From Echiichthys vipera (Eukaryota > Chordata > Actinopteri > Perciformes > Trachinidae), in NCBI GenBank assembly GCA_963691815.1, contig OY829667.1:18160563-18224562 (forward strand): DNA of 64,000 nucleotides. Direction: 5' to 3'. The notes under the pieces were generated by a model, which saw only the letters and a program-made list of their open reading frames with translations, made no database searches and had not been told where the DNA came from. The translations under genes and the position numbers were made by a program. Below, one piece after another: positions 29,201-64,000 of this stretch; within the stretch, counting starts at the first letter, position 1; every line of letters begins with the position of its first letter.

Positions 29201-30479
29201 AAAGCTCCTGTTTCAATTTCAAACCACTTCCTTTGCCTCCTTTAAATGAGCACTCCTCAGTTAATGGTTTTCTGTCCTAGAACAAATGCCATTTATGTTT
29301 CCTGGATAGAAACTCCGCTGTAACTGAATTGAATGCTCTGCAGTGCCCCCAAGAAAAGTTTCCAGAAGGAGGACGCGAAGGAGTAGGAGTAAGAAGAAAA
29401 AGAGAGAAAATCTCCCACAGCAACTGAAGGTGAAGGGCATAGAAAAGGTGAGCCTCGTTTGGGTGAAGATTGCATCCGGTCGGTAGCTGAGCAGCCGGTG
29501 GCAACAGAGAAAAAAGAAAGAAAAGGGAGGTAAGATAGCTCAATCCGTTTTTGAAACTTTGCATTGCATGAAAAAAAGGCACGGCTTAAATGAAGACGGA
29601 GAGAAGCAACTCAATATACCTTGCAAGGAGGACGCTGGGCGTTTTCGTAACACTGGGGGAAATTAATTAACCAAATATCTGAACACTTTGTTAATGCTCT
29701 CCACTCTTATCAAGAGGCTTATTATCACTATCAGCTCCTCTGTTCCTCAGAAGGATTATTAGGCTAATCACAAAGCTTTCTCCTCTGGAGACAAGGTTTC
29801 CACTCTTCAGCAGAACACAGTAGTTATTGTCCTCCAATGACACGGTGTCAATGATGAAGCCAATCAGTGTTTTTACCTCCTAACGCTTCAGCAAAGACAT
29901 GGGTAACAGGACGAGTTTGAGGCATGTGTAAGCGGGTCTCTTTCAGTTGCTTACGCACGTGACCTACACCAATTATGTTAATGCACCACATGCTTGAGCA
30001 CCAGTCGACTGCCATTAAAAAAGATTGGATAATAATAATAATTGGATATCATTCCAGGGGTTAATTTGTGAGTATTTGTCGCTGCAGCCGCTTTCCCTCA
30101 ATCTGCCTCGCATCATACATTTCCCAGGATGCTTTGAGAAAAACCCTGGAGAAAGTGCCTGAACATTTAGTATGCAGAACGATCCGTGATGATAATGATT
30201 GTGAACCAAGAGTGAAAGGGCAAGCTGTTGCTCCAGTGCATCTGGACTCAACAGTCTGTTGAGGGTTGGTGGGAAAATTGATATGCCAGAGGCTCTACAA
30301 TGAATTTCTTCCAGTATAATTGTTCAGTGATGAACATCTCTGTGGTTTTGGAAATATCATAACTTTAGCTGTGTTAAAATGGCAAAGGGAGGATTTTTAG
30401 CAAGAATTTAGAAGCCCTGCTACGGGTCTTGCAAAGCCAGCCTACATCTCACAAGGTCAAGTCAGGGCTACTCTGATTT
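26281..30479. other. No gene or classified repeat seen
   Basis: About 4.2 kb with mean composition and only short frames. Nothing resembling an exon or terminal repeat was recognised. Confidence 0.45.
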
Positions 30480-30790
30480 GATTTGATTGAGCCTGACAGT
30501 TAGCTTAGTTTAGCTTAGCTCAACTTAGCGACTGGAAAAGCGGAAACAGCTAGCCTGTCCAAACATAACAAAAGTCTTCACTGGTTGCCTAGCCCGTTAT
30601 TAAACAAACAAGATATGATGTATTAATAAGGGAACTTCACAGGAGCTAGAAGACACTTTGGACAGAGCTAGGCTAGATGTTTCCCCCTGTCTTTATGCTG
30701 AACTAAGCTAACTTTGGGCTGGCTACAGCTTCATATTGAATGGACCGATAGTGTCTGTCTTTTCATCTCACTCTCAACAAGAAAGCAAAT
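30480..30790 (+). repeat. Dispersed TTAGCTTAG-type repeat, copy 1
   Basis: It contains TTAGCTTAGTTTAGCTTAGC, CGGAAACAGCTAGCCTG and, at the end, CAACAAGAAAGCAAATAAGTG. Related wording appears at 54081-54215 (GCAAGAAAGTGAATAAGCG) and 60285-60430 (ACTCACTAATTAACACG). This is a common percomorph repeat; class not assigned. Confidence 0.55.
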
Positions 30791-32201
30791 AAGTGTTTTT
30801 CATCAAATGATTTTGTACTTTCACAGCCTGTTTCTGTTGTAATGACAACTATGCGAGTGGTGCCTTTGTCCAAAACCACTCAAGGAGAGTCGTGTCACCC
30901 ATGTGGTTCAAGACACTGTGAAATTGTGAGCTGGCTTTGCGAGTGGACTCCTACTCTGGAGGACATAAAGTATTCAATGAAGCTTCCATACAGATGTATT
31001 GTAGTATTAGCAAATACTTGAAGGTATCTGGTTGAACCTTCCTACAGCATCAGACGGGTAGTGATAACACGGCCTGGATGATATTTTTAAAAAAGATAAC
31101 CATTTTTGTACTGAAAAGCACATGAAAGTCATATTTTAATACTTTCTGTGATTGTCTCAACTTTCTCTGTATGGTTCAGTGTGGCAGCCCCCCCCCCCCC
31201 CAATCTGGCACTCCATGGAGGTAAAAACAATGTATTTGCAAACACTCTTTGTTCCAGCCCTCACACTGTCACAGTGGCATTCTTTGGCATATGAAGGGAA
31301 TGCAGAGGGCTCCCCCGTCCTGTTTCCTGTGCTGCGCTGCCTGCCATCTGAATTAATCTGTCCAGTCCCTGGTATTTCAAGGGGAATGTGATCGGAATTC
31401 TATCTGCTTCCAAGTGGAATGTCATGGATTTGTCTTGGGTTTCATGTGCGGCCTGGAATATCCACTCTGAGTGCTCTCTCCCATCATGCAACAGCCAGAC
31501 GCTGTTTTAAAAAAAATACAGTAAGCTTTTCTTGAACAAAGAGTCTAGACACATACGCGCACGCTCACACAGATGACATTTTCTTCCACAGCAATGCTAA
31601 GCTGATTTGCAAATTTTTAAGCCAAATTCATAGCATCTTCCCTACGCACCAGATCAACCATTCAAGAAATGTTGAAAAGATATATACTAAAAACACTTCA
31701 CAAAATAAGGCACTCCAATTTTCCATAGTCCTGAATGCTTTCAGTCTGCAGAGAGGTAGAGGCAGATGAAGCTGTGCAAGTCGCCTTATCCACCTCTGCA
31801 TTGTCACAATGCTTCAAAGGTAGGGTGGAGATGAAAGCAGGTGATATGAGCAGTCTGATTGAATCTGAAGATGGGACTAGTGATCTATGTTCTGCTCCTT
31901 CAAAGGGATAGAGAAACCAAGATAGAGAGGGAGAATGAAAGGGGCACCAGCTATTGGTTCAAAGGCAGCTATCCCACAATTCAATGTACCACCTTTGACT
32001 GGCTGCAGGCTGGCCTATAAATAGGACCTGCACTGATTGGAGCTTCCTTTGGGGAAACCGCCCTTGGTGGGTTGAATGATGGGTGTACGCTTAAAAAAGA
32101 AAAATCCAAATCCTCATTAAGATATAGGACATAGTAGTGGAAAGGGTCCTGGACTGTGTTCATGTGAAGAGAAAAAACACGGCCTTGCCATAGGCACAGG
32201 T
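30791..32201. other. Downstream flank and probable 3' UTR of map3k11
   Basis: Non-coding. The C13-15 run near 31188-31201 is the only low-complexity tract. The 3' end of the transcript cannot be fixed from sequence. Confidence 0.4.
31135..31140 (-). terminator. Candidate polyadenylation signal ATTAAA for map3k11
   Basis: Reading the minus strand past the stop at 32202, no AATAAA was noticed in the first kilobase. The variant ATTAAA occurs here, about 1.06 kb beyond the stop. It is a weak candidate because such hexamers are frequent in AT-rich DNA. Confidence 0.2.
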
Positions 32202-54450
<22,249 letters not shown>

Positions 54451-57400
54451 CTGGGGGAAGGAAGAAAGAGAAGGCTTAGCAAGGTTCTGTTGAGTGACTA
54501 AAATACAATGAAAAGCATCCATGCAAAAACTAACTTTGAACTTTTCTTCATCTAAGACTGAGCTTAGTCTTCAGTACACACATTTTCTCACTTCCTTACA
54601 ATCAAACATACAAACAAATAAACATTTTCTTGTATTTGAATGAATGTAAATACATAATTTCACCCCTTTAAGCAAGAGAAATCACTGGTGTCCCTAGGAG
54701 GTGATTGGCTGCAAAGCTTAAAATAAATGACTTATTGCTTCTGGCTTGTATATAGCATGGTTTAGCTGATGCATGATTGGGAGCAGGGCCACACTGATGT
54801 CATCACCCCCAACTGAGCTATCGTCACTGTAAACTGGCTCAACGTGCAGGGTCACATGGGCAAAGAGAGAGGAAGTTACATTTTTAAAATGAACGTTGAG
54901 CGTTCAGTAGCTCCCATGGGCGGTAATTTTTGTGTGAGCGATATGTCAGCCAAACACTTCCTGCTGCTGCTTCAGATTAAAAGCGTTCCACCACTAGAAC
55001 CAGTAGAAGGCTTTTGTTGTGAAGCAGGTACAGGAATGTGCTCAAAATCAAATAAAGAAAAAACATATTATGAAAGAAATAATCTCATTTTGCATGAAAT
55101 ATTTAAATGAACCAACCACTTGTGAAATAAGTAAAGATAGCACTAAAACTCACTTATTATTATGAAATTACATCATTAACTGTCCACGTTTCCAACAGTT
55201 TAATAGATATAGTCTTTGTTTCAGAAGTCGGCTTTTATCTGATATTGATGTTTTTCTCAATGACAACCTGTGTCAAGTCTTATTTCATAACGTGACATTC
55301 TTTAATAACACTGTATTTAATAATGTCCCTTTAGATAACAATGGTGTTTCATGGCAATGTCCTTTAAATCACAGTGATATCCATCACTCCTCTCATACCA
55401 TCATGCTGCTATCATGTCATATATGGTGCAGTTACACTTAGTCATCAATGTGAATTTATTTAGGTTATTATTTATGTCATCTATGCACTTACTCCCACAT
55501 TGAAAAAAATGTTAGGTCTGTTTTGCATTGAAATTGTGGGACAATGTGTGACAGCACACTGATGTAAGACTAATAAGGAATAATTAAGAAGCAGAAGTTT
55601 GTCTTTCATAAAAAGACGCAAGCCCTAATTATTCCATTTTCTGAGCAGAGAACAAAAGCTTGCAACAAACACATTTAGTGTGCAGTCTTATATGCTCTCA
55701 TTGCAACACACAGCAGAAAGCACCAAGCAAAACCTGCCCACTCACAGTGACAAAAAGTGTTTGGGCCACGTTAAGTTCCAATTTGTGTCAGAGGCAAACC
55801 TTGTTCTTTGGAGTGACTTCACTTGGGCTACATGAAAACATAATGCAGTTTACATGAAGAACAAAGCACACGCAACCAATTTCACTTTCGGTAAAGTACA
55901 CAAAACCTTAGCAGTGGTTGTAGTTAAATGGAGCAATGACAGTGTAGTAGGTAAGTGTTCTGAGTAGATCATTTTGATTCGTGACAAGATACATGATTAT
56001 GGTCTGTTGTTTGGTGCAGACACAGTAACACAAAGTTTTCTCAAGTTCTGCAGGGATTGGCTTATTTGCAATTATTAATGTGACAGAGAAACTAGAGGGT
56101 TCATACACACACACACTAAAAAGCTATCAACGGCAGGGTTACAGTGAAATCAAAACACTGCATATGCCATGTAAACAGAAAGATCAACTAAAACTAAAGT
56201 TTAATGTCTGTCAAATATGTGAAATACAAAAACCATGGCTACATGCTTCATTTAATTATACTTATTTGTATGTTAAAAATATATGCAATATTCAATAAAC
56301 AAAATTAAAGTTTCAGATGTTAAAATGCCTCACAAGACCTTTTTTTTGTCCAAACCATTATAGTTAGGGCTTCTAAATTTTGACAAGAGGAAAACAGCAC
56401 ACAGTCAACTCGCTCATGCCAGGATAGAGAATATTTATTTTTCTATTCCTGTACTTTCAACCAAAAAGAATATGAAATATATCATAAATCAGACAACCCC
56501 AAGAACACAAATTTGGTGATTTTTACAGGTGCTAAGTCTGGTTACAAAGTATTTTTTAAAGATCTAGATTACATTTGAAGGTTGTGTGTAACTTTTTACA
56601 GGTATTAGGCTAGTCGTTGTTTTATTACCAAAGGGTTGGCTGGGTGTAAGATTACTTAAAAACCTTTAGACCTTCCCCGACTTTCTGGGTTGCCTCTAAC
56701 AGCCTGTGGACTGACTTCTAAAGGACTCAGGACACATTTTCTGGGAAAATCCGAATGATGTGAGGTTTTGTGTGCTCCCAAGTTCCTTGACTCTCTTCAG
56801 CTACAGCCAACAATGTGCTGCATTTGCAAATGCTAGCTTAGAAAAAGAGTCTGCTCATGTCAACAAATAATAGGCAACCACCATCTCCGGAGATAGACCT
56901 AAAGTTGGTGGCTGTCCTGTAATGGTAGCAGCAGGTTTGCTAATGTAAGCTTGCTTGCTAATGCGGAAAAAATTACTAGCTAGTTGACATAGCAGAATAC
57001 TGTCTTAAGTGGATAACACCAGCTAACTCATCGAGACTGGCTTGGCTGCACGGCCTGGGTCTGCCTTCGCTTCCTGGAATTGGCTGATCAAGTGATTTGT
57101 AAACAGCAAGCTAGCATCATTGGAATTCTATTTTACAGTATTTTATCAACATGATGCTGGTCAGTCATGTTGAGTCTCACTGTTTTGGCCGATACTCGTT
57201 CTTGCCTATCTGGCATTCTATCCGGCTGTTAAGTTGTGATGTAACGCCCTTTCAAAATATGATTTCCAGGTCCAAGCCGGTCCAAGCCTCGTATTACAAC
57301 AACACAGCAGTGCCGTGTTTCCCATGGTTTGAACAGATCTGAGGTTCTTTTTTTAAATAGGGAATTGTTAGTTTATCTCTTTCTTATGGATGAAAAAGGT

Positions 57401-58509
57401 GTCTTACGGAAGTTAGAGGTGAACGGAATTGTTCACATGTTCGGCCGTTGACTGTTTTATTTCAACGGAGCGTTTGGACCCAGAAATCATATTTTGAAAG
57501 GGTGTAAGGTCAGACTGAACAGTGCAAGTGCGAGCAACAGGATGCTGACTGCAGTTCAAATAACACCGACTTTTATCACTAATAACTAGGGTTTTCTGAA
57601 CATTACACAGAGAACCTTTAAATTACCATATATTTCCTAACTAACCATTTAAATATAGTCATTAAATATTGTGGAACCAACGACCTTGTGTAACTTACCT
57701 GTACATTCACTTTCTACCTCGCTGTCTAGGCACCTTATGACTCTACCAAAACCATGCTTACTGGGAATTTATGAAACCCTAACTCTACTGAGAATGGTGT
57801 CAGAATTGATAAAAAATGATTGATAGGGATGAACACAGCTGACAGCTGACAACATGGATCAATCAGATGTGGATGACTGATATTCAAGAATGGGTCTCTA
57901 AACATAGACGCAAACAGAAATCCAAAATGAGAAAAGTATACACTGTAAAATGTAATAACCTATGAGTAAACACAGTTTGGTAACCAGCCAGTTTTATGCA
58001 ACCACGCAGCGTTGGAAGGCTTTGTTTCTATGAAAATAGAGTATAATGCTGAGGATGTCGGTTGCTGCGGTGTGACTCTGTATCACATGTCTCAGTATGA
58101 TCGGCAGCCATGCCTCTCTTCCCCTTTGCTGGCAGGCTGGGCATCGCTCAGGGCAAGGCTGGCCATCAAACACAGGGAGGAGAAGCAGCAAAGAATTTGA
58201 CTTATTATAGGGAAGTAAGACTCCTGCTATTTGCAGTCACTTTCTGACTTTCCGGGCTAGGCACTCTTTTCCTTTTTTTTTTTCTTCTTTTGACTGCATA
58301 TTCCACTGGAAACAATTTTCTTAAGTCTCTCTCAACACAAATATGAAACGTATCTTTTTCTCTGCATATGACCGACTCTCTTGCTCTCTATCTTTGTTGT
58401 CTATGTCTTTGTCTCTCCCTCTCTCAGACATCCTGTGCTGTGCCTCGTAGCCCAGAGGCAGCGAGTTTGACGTCACAAAGGAATGCATCACAAGAGGTTG
58501 TGTTGTCTG

Positions 58510-58650
<141 letters not shown>

Positions 58651-59639
58651 CCTTAAAGAGGATGGGAGACTAGGTTCTTTCATAATGTACTTGCACGACA
58701 ATTTCAGCACCCAGTTCTGCTGATACCACACATGCAGACAGTTTTTACAGCAACAGCATATATTTTCGCCCATTCTGTCTCTGAAGATGAAGACAGGTGC
58801 AAAGACATAAAGACAGTCAATGGAGGCTTTGATTTCACATTCTCAATAGCTTAACTTTATTCTAACAGCTAGACAAGTGGAGAAAAAACAGCATCGATGC
58901 ATGTCCATCACAAACTTTCACATTGACTTCTGCCTCGAGAAGAAGGCACAAACAACAAGGAGAAAAGGAGCCAATGGCCAAAACAAAAACAACCTCCGCA
59001 GTGAGAAAGAAAGTGCCCGCTCATTTAACCTCTTTGCAGAAAATCAATTTCTGTCCATTCTATGGCTGAGTCATTGTTTCTGTCAATTTCACAGACCCTC
59101 TGGGAGGGGGTGGTAGTGGTGAAGGGGGTGCTTGAAATTATGGCAACAAGCCCTGATCCCTTACTCTACTTCTTTTGTCCGCGTCTGGTAAAAACAAGCC
59201 CCGGTCAGTCACCCCTATTTCCACCTGGGCGCTCACTCGCTGCGCCGTGACCCCACCTCCAGGAAGTGACTCTGGTATCGACCAATTAGCCTCCGGTGGT
59301 GGGGCCCTTCCTTAAAAAACAACAACACAGCGGCCGACTTTGTTGTTCCTGCTTATGGTTCACTGTGCACAATAAGCAGAGCGCTATTTTTAGGAAACCG
59401 AGGTTAAGAGCGCTCTCGTGGCACCAGACACTGACAGTCACAGACGGGTTGGAAGTGTAGGTGCTGTGGTAGAGCGAGCAGAGGTGAGCAGAGGTGACAG
59501 AGAGAGGTGCGGAATGAGGATCGCTGTCATGGGGTCGAGAGAGACGGGGCAACGCGCTAAAAGTTTCTGCCTTGGCAATGAAAGCAGAGATGCAGAAAAT
59601 GGTGCACACACAGGGTCACACACAAAGCACTGCAAGCAA

Positions 59640-59792
59640 TGCATTCCACATGAGCAAACATACACACACACAGACATTTAACACAGGACACACTCACATT
59701 CTGCGTTCGTTTTTTCTCTTCACACATGCAGTTGAAGGACAGGCCAGCCACACACACACGCATGCACACGCACACACACACGCACACGCACA
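59640..59792. repeat. CA-rich low-complexity stretch
   Basis: Interrupted CACACA and CGCACA runs with CATGCA breaks. Confidence 0.7.
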
Positions 59793-60284
59793 GGTTTAGG
59801 TGAAATCCCGTGGATCAAACGTATCAAACGTTTTTGATACCATATCACAGCATGGACTTTTCTGTGGTTCTCCCCAAGGACTTGGTCTTAATTTGCTAGG
59901 GATTTTGACCATTTTTACACCACTTCTACTGCTGAACTGCCATCTCCCCCTACAGATCCCCTGTACCCCCTAAAAAAGACATAAATGGGTGGGTCTCTAA
60001 GGGTTAATATATTTGGTAGTCTAGAACCAGAGCTGCGTTAAGTTGACATTTCTGAGCACGTCCAAGCTAATGCATAAGAGCCTAAATATCCAATTTGACT
60101 AAAAGTAAAGTTAGCATAACATTGACGCCAGCTTAGCTTATCACTTCAGAGGGCAGCTTGACGCACTGTTTTCAGGTCCTAGTGGAGGGAAAGTTTAACA
60201 CTTTGTGTGATAGAAATATGTTTAATCAAGCGTTTGTTTTTAAAGGGATATTTCAATATTTTATTGACAAAAAGCTCATGTTCT

Positions 60285-60430
60285 TTCTGTGGGATGAGGT
60301 TAGATGTCAGGACATAATTAGCCTAGCTTAGAATGAAGATTAGGTACACAGGTACACAGCAAGCTATGTAGTCTGAAGTTCCAACGACTCCAAAACTCAC
60401 TAATTAACACGTGTCACGTTTGTTAAATTC
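60285..60430 (+). repeat. Dispersed TTAGCTTAG-type repeat, copy 3, diverged
   Basis: AGCCTAGCTTAGAATGAAGA and ACTCACTAATTAACACGTG match internal parts of the family seen at 30480 and 54081. Heavily diverged. Confidence 0.4.
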
Positions 60431-60643
60431 ATACTTAAAGAGAACTGTAAAATGAAACTTGTTGCATGAAGTGAGTATTTCTTGGAGAGCAGCTGGGTGC
60501 AGTTATTAAGGCCGGACACTCAGCGCAGAGGTGATGGATGGATGGTTAGAAGTATAAAATATTGTGTTCTATCTATCCTGTGATGTTATGAATACGTTTA
60601 ATAACAGAGTCATGTTTGGATAGGGGCAAAAAGCACTGGAGAA

Positions 60644-60992
<349 letters not shown>

Positions 60993-62021
60993 GCAATGCA
61001 TATGAATGTAGCTAGACTTATGGGACAGTTACAGTCCACCTGTACACACTCCTGCATGCATGCACACATAGGTCCACAACACTCATCTATGTAGACACAC
61101 GCAACTAAGCATAGGAACGAGCATGCAAATCCACACAAGTAACAAAAGCATTTTAGCAGTCTCAGCACAAATACACGCCACATTCTTCTACTTCCTGAAC
61201 TAAGAGAGAGTGCATCCACAGTTCAGTCCGCTTCAGCCTCCCTCCTCTCACCAACAACCACCATCGCACTGACGGCGACTGCGCATTAGTCAGCTGCTTA
61301 CTGGACGCTATGTGGCAACACGCTGTGTCCAAATCAGCCACTGACCCACATAACATTAAGTCTTCTGCTGACATCTTCAAAACTGTACTGAAAAGTTTAG
61401 GAAGTTTCAAGTGGTGCACAGGAGTCTGGGCTGGATTACTTCAGAGTGCTGTGGAGGGAACCATGAGAACAAACACTCATCCTTAATGACCTCCATGCTG
61501 TATAGAGAGCTACAGAATCAGCACCAACACAAACAGATTTTGCACATGAGCAGTGTACGTAGGATTTAAAAGGTACTTAACATAAGATTAAAGATTTAGC
61601 TTTGGACATAATAAACTTATTGAAGTTAAATAAACTGTATTTTGCTAATACGATGCACAGGATTTTCAGCTGCATCCTCTGGTATCCCTCGCCTGATAAC
61701 ACATTTTGAGGGGCTGTGATGACAAAAGTGGCAAAGGGAAGAGGAAATCCACCTTGCCTTCAAAGGAGAACGGTGACTATCATGACTAGATCAGTCTTGC
61801 CCATACAGAACGTCTTCCTGATACTAAGGCGAAACCAACGATGTCGCCACAAAAACACCGTGACAGATCTCCATGGCAACAGGACTCTGTTTGGCATTGT
61901 TTGTTGTTCCGAGACAAGAGTGTGTCAGTTTCAGATATGACTCCTACCAGCAGCGGCCTGCGCTTGGTGCTGGGACTGACTCAACCAACAGCGGGCTTAG
62001 CAAGAATCCGAGTGTCTGGTT

Positions 62022-62042
62022 GTTTTTTTTGGGGGGGGGGGG
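62022..62042. repeat. T-run then G-run
   Basis: A short T homopolymer followed by about 11 G. Prone to sequencing error. Confidence 0.8.
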
Positions 62043-62069
62043 TTTGGCCATGGTATGCTCAAGGGCGGA

Positions 62070-62260
62070 TGCAAAGATCCCATATACTGCTCATTTCCAG
62101 GTTCATACTTCTATTTTTGTTTTTTATCATACTCTGTTTGAATGTACCTGTATTCACTCTCTGTCTGAAACACTCTGTTAAAGCGCCTGTCTCTTTCAGA
62201 CCTCCTACTGAAAAAGCCAGTCTGCTCTGATTGGTCAGCATTTCCAGGTCTTCTGCTTCT
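62070..62260 (+). repeat. Dispersed repeat shared with 48240
   Basis: It contains TACTGCTCATTTCCAGGTTC, CTCTGTCTGAAACACTCTGT, TAAAGCGCCTGTCTCTTTCA and TCTGCTCTGATTGGTCAGC. This is the wording of a common fish interspersed repeat. Confidence 0.55.
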
Positions 62261-62441
62261 TCAGGCAGAGAATGACAATAACGGCAGTGTCGCTGCACTT
62301 TCTACCTTTATATATAATACAGTTATGACATCACAACTGTACAGAAGTGTTGACGGCTCGTTTGAAAGGCACAGTTTCTGAATATGCGCTGTGTGCATTT
62401 ACCTGGGGATTGATTGTTGTTGGTTTCACAGTACTTATGTA

Positions 62442-63847
62442 CAACCCCAACTCCAAAGTTGGGACGTTGTGTGAAACAGAAATAAAAACACAATGCAATG
62501 ATTTGCAAATCACTTTCAACCTATGTTCAATTGACTACACTACAAAGACAAGATATTTAATGTTCAAACTGATAAATGTTTTTGTTTTTCAAATATTCAC
62601 TCGTTTTAAATGTTGATGCCTTCAACACGTGTCAAAAAAGCAGGGACAGGCGCATGTTTACCACTGTGTGACATCCCCTTTACTTTTAACAACACTCAAG
62701 AAGTGTTTGGGAACTGAGGACACTAATTGTAGAAGCTTTGGAGGTTGTAATTCTTTACCATTCTAATTTACAACTTCAGTTGCTCAACAGTCCGGGGTCT
62801 CTGTTGTGGTATTTTGCGCTTCATAAAGCATCACACATTTTCAAAGGGAGTCAGGTGTGGACTGCAGCAGCCCAGTCTAGTGCCTGCACTCTTTTACTAC
62901 AAAGCCACGCTGTTGGAACACGTGCAGAATGTGGTTTGTCGTTGTCTCGCTGAAATAAGCAGGGACGTCCCTGAAAAAGACGTTGCTTTAATGGCAGCAT
63001 GTTGCTCCAAAACCTGTATGTACCTTTCAGCATTAATGGGACCTTCACAGATGTGAAAGTTACCCATGATGCAGTGGGCACTAACACACCCCCATACCAT
63101 CACAGAGGCTGGCTTTGAACTTAGTGCTGATAACAATCTGGATGGTCCTTTTTCTTTTTGGCTGGAGGACACGACGTCCATGATTTCAAAAACAATTTCA
63201 AATATGGACTCGTCCGACTCTATGAAGTGTATTAACTGAGAATGTTTTCCAAAGTGTTCCTGAGCCCACGTGGTAATATCCTTTACAGAGTGATGTTGGT
63301 TTTTAATGCAGTGCCGTGTGAGGGAGGGAAGGTCACAGGGATTCAGTGTTCAGTGTTTTCAGCCTTGCTGTTTACGTGCAGAGTCTTTTAACATTATGGA
63401 CTGTAGATGATGAAATCCCTAAATGACTTGCAGTTGTACGTTTAGAAACATTTTTCTTAAACTGTTGGACTATTTACTCATGAGTTGTTCACAAAGTGGT
63501 GACCTTCTTCCATCCTTGCTTGTGAATGACTGAGTCTTTCGTTGATGATCCTTTTGTACCCAATCATGACACTCTCCTGTTTTCAATTAACCTGTTCACA
63601 TGTGGAATGTTCCAAACAGGTGTTTTTGGAGCATTCCTCAACTTTCCCAGTCTTTTGTTGCCCGTCTTAGCTTTTTTGGAACATGTTGCAGGCATCAAAT
63701 TCATAATGAGTGAATATTTGCAAAAAAAAAAAAAGTTTATCTGTTTGAATATTAAATATCTTGTCTTTGTAATGTATTCAATTGAACATATGCTGAAAAG
63801 GATTTGCAAATCATTGTATTCGGTTTTTATTTACGTTACGTCCCAAC
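62442..63847 (-). mobile_element. Tc1-like transposon, decayed, right end interrupted
   Basis: The left end follows TA (62440-62441) and starts CAACCCCAACTCCAAAGTTG. The right arm is its inverted copy: GTCCCAAC at 63840-63847 pairs with GTTGGGAC, and ATGATTTGCAAAT and ACAAAGACAAGATATTTAAT are shared by both arms. The outermost bases of the right repeat are missing, because SINE sequence begins at about 63848. Each arm is over 100 bp. Confidence 0.85.
62780..63250 (-). pseudogene. Tc1-like transposase, frameshifted remnant
   Basis: On the minus strand one frame reads PASVMVWGCVSAHCIMGNFH then ICEGPINAERYIQVLEQH. After a frameshift near 63000 the next frame reads LPLKQRLFQGRPCLFQRDND then KPHSARV, containing the second catalytic Asp. 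Further on, a stop interrupts the region where the ..PxENV catalytic Glu motif would be. The protein is broken at several points and cannot be active. Confidence 0.85.
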
Positions 63848-64000
63848 CGGCTGTGGTTCAAAGGTAGAGCGGGTTGTCCTCCATTCGAGAGACCGGCCGT
63901 TCGATCCCCGGCTCCTTTGGGCCACATGTCGACGTGTCCTTGGGCAAGACACTGAACCCCAAATTGCTCCCCGTGCTGCGCATGGGTCTGTAAATGTGGT
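63848..64000 (+). mobile_element. tRNA-derived SINE of a third type, cut by the window edge
   Basis: It begins CGGCTGTGGTTCAAAGGTAG. TGGTTCAAAGG (63854-63864) fits RNA polymerase III box A, and GTTCGATCC (63899-63907) fits box B at tRNA-like spacing. The body ATGTCGACGTGTCCTTGGGC then AAGACACTGAACCCC is familiar from fish SINEs. The 3' end lies beyond the window. Confidence 0.75.

Overview
This is vertebrate nuclear DNA, almost certainly from a teleost fish and probably a percomorph (inferred). The coding sequence is split into short exons with GT..AG junctions. The long non-coding stretches are AT-rich and full of dinucleotide microsatellites. The repeats are of types common in fish: Tc1-like transposons, hAT-like and TTAA-flanked short elements, tRNA-derived SINEs and LINE 3' ends. 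No bacterial operons, CRISPR arrays, tRNA or rRNA genes were seen.

Only one host gene is supported. It lies on the minus strand between 54450 and 32202 and encodes a mixed-lineage MAP kinase kinase kinase, best matched to MAP3K11 (MLK3). Nine consecutive coding exons can be read with consistent phases. They run from the kinase activation segment through the leucine-zipper and basic region and the CRIB motif to the proline/serine-rich tail and stop codon, giving about 789 residues. The SH3 domain and kinase N-lobe must lie upstream, beyond position 64000, so the intron entering at 54451 is at least 9.5 kb long.

Positions 1-32201, downstream of the gene, appear to be free of host genes and hold layered mobile DNA. 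In order these are: a LINE reverse-transcriptase fragment at the left edge; a nested structure at 2970-5594, in which an intron-containing IS630/Tc1-mariner element with a DD35E triad sits inside a short hAT-like element; two tRNA-SINE families; LINE 3' tails; a 1.5-kb hAT-like element at 14612-16123 carrying a younger SINE; a TTAA-flanked element at 17277-17916 with terminal inverted repeats of about 145 bp; and a deleted Tc1-like element at 21452-22012 that keeps only its DNA-binding half.

The introns hold further repeats, including a CA tract of about 250 bp in intron 5. Positions 54451-64000 (intron 1) contain long GT and AT microsatellites, a decayed Tc1-like element from 62442, and a SINE whose start abuts it and which runs off the right edge. 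No new multi-gene system was found. The most unusual objects are the nested transposon at 2970-5594 and a splice donor made of a GT repeat at the end of exon 5.
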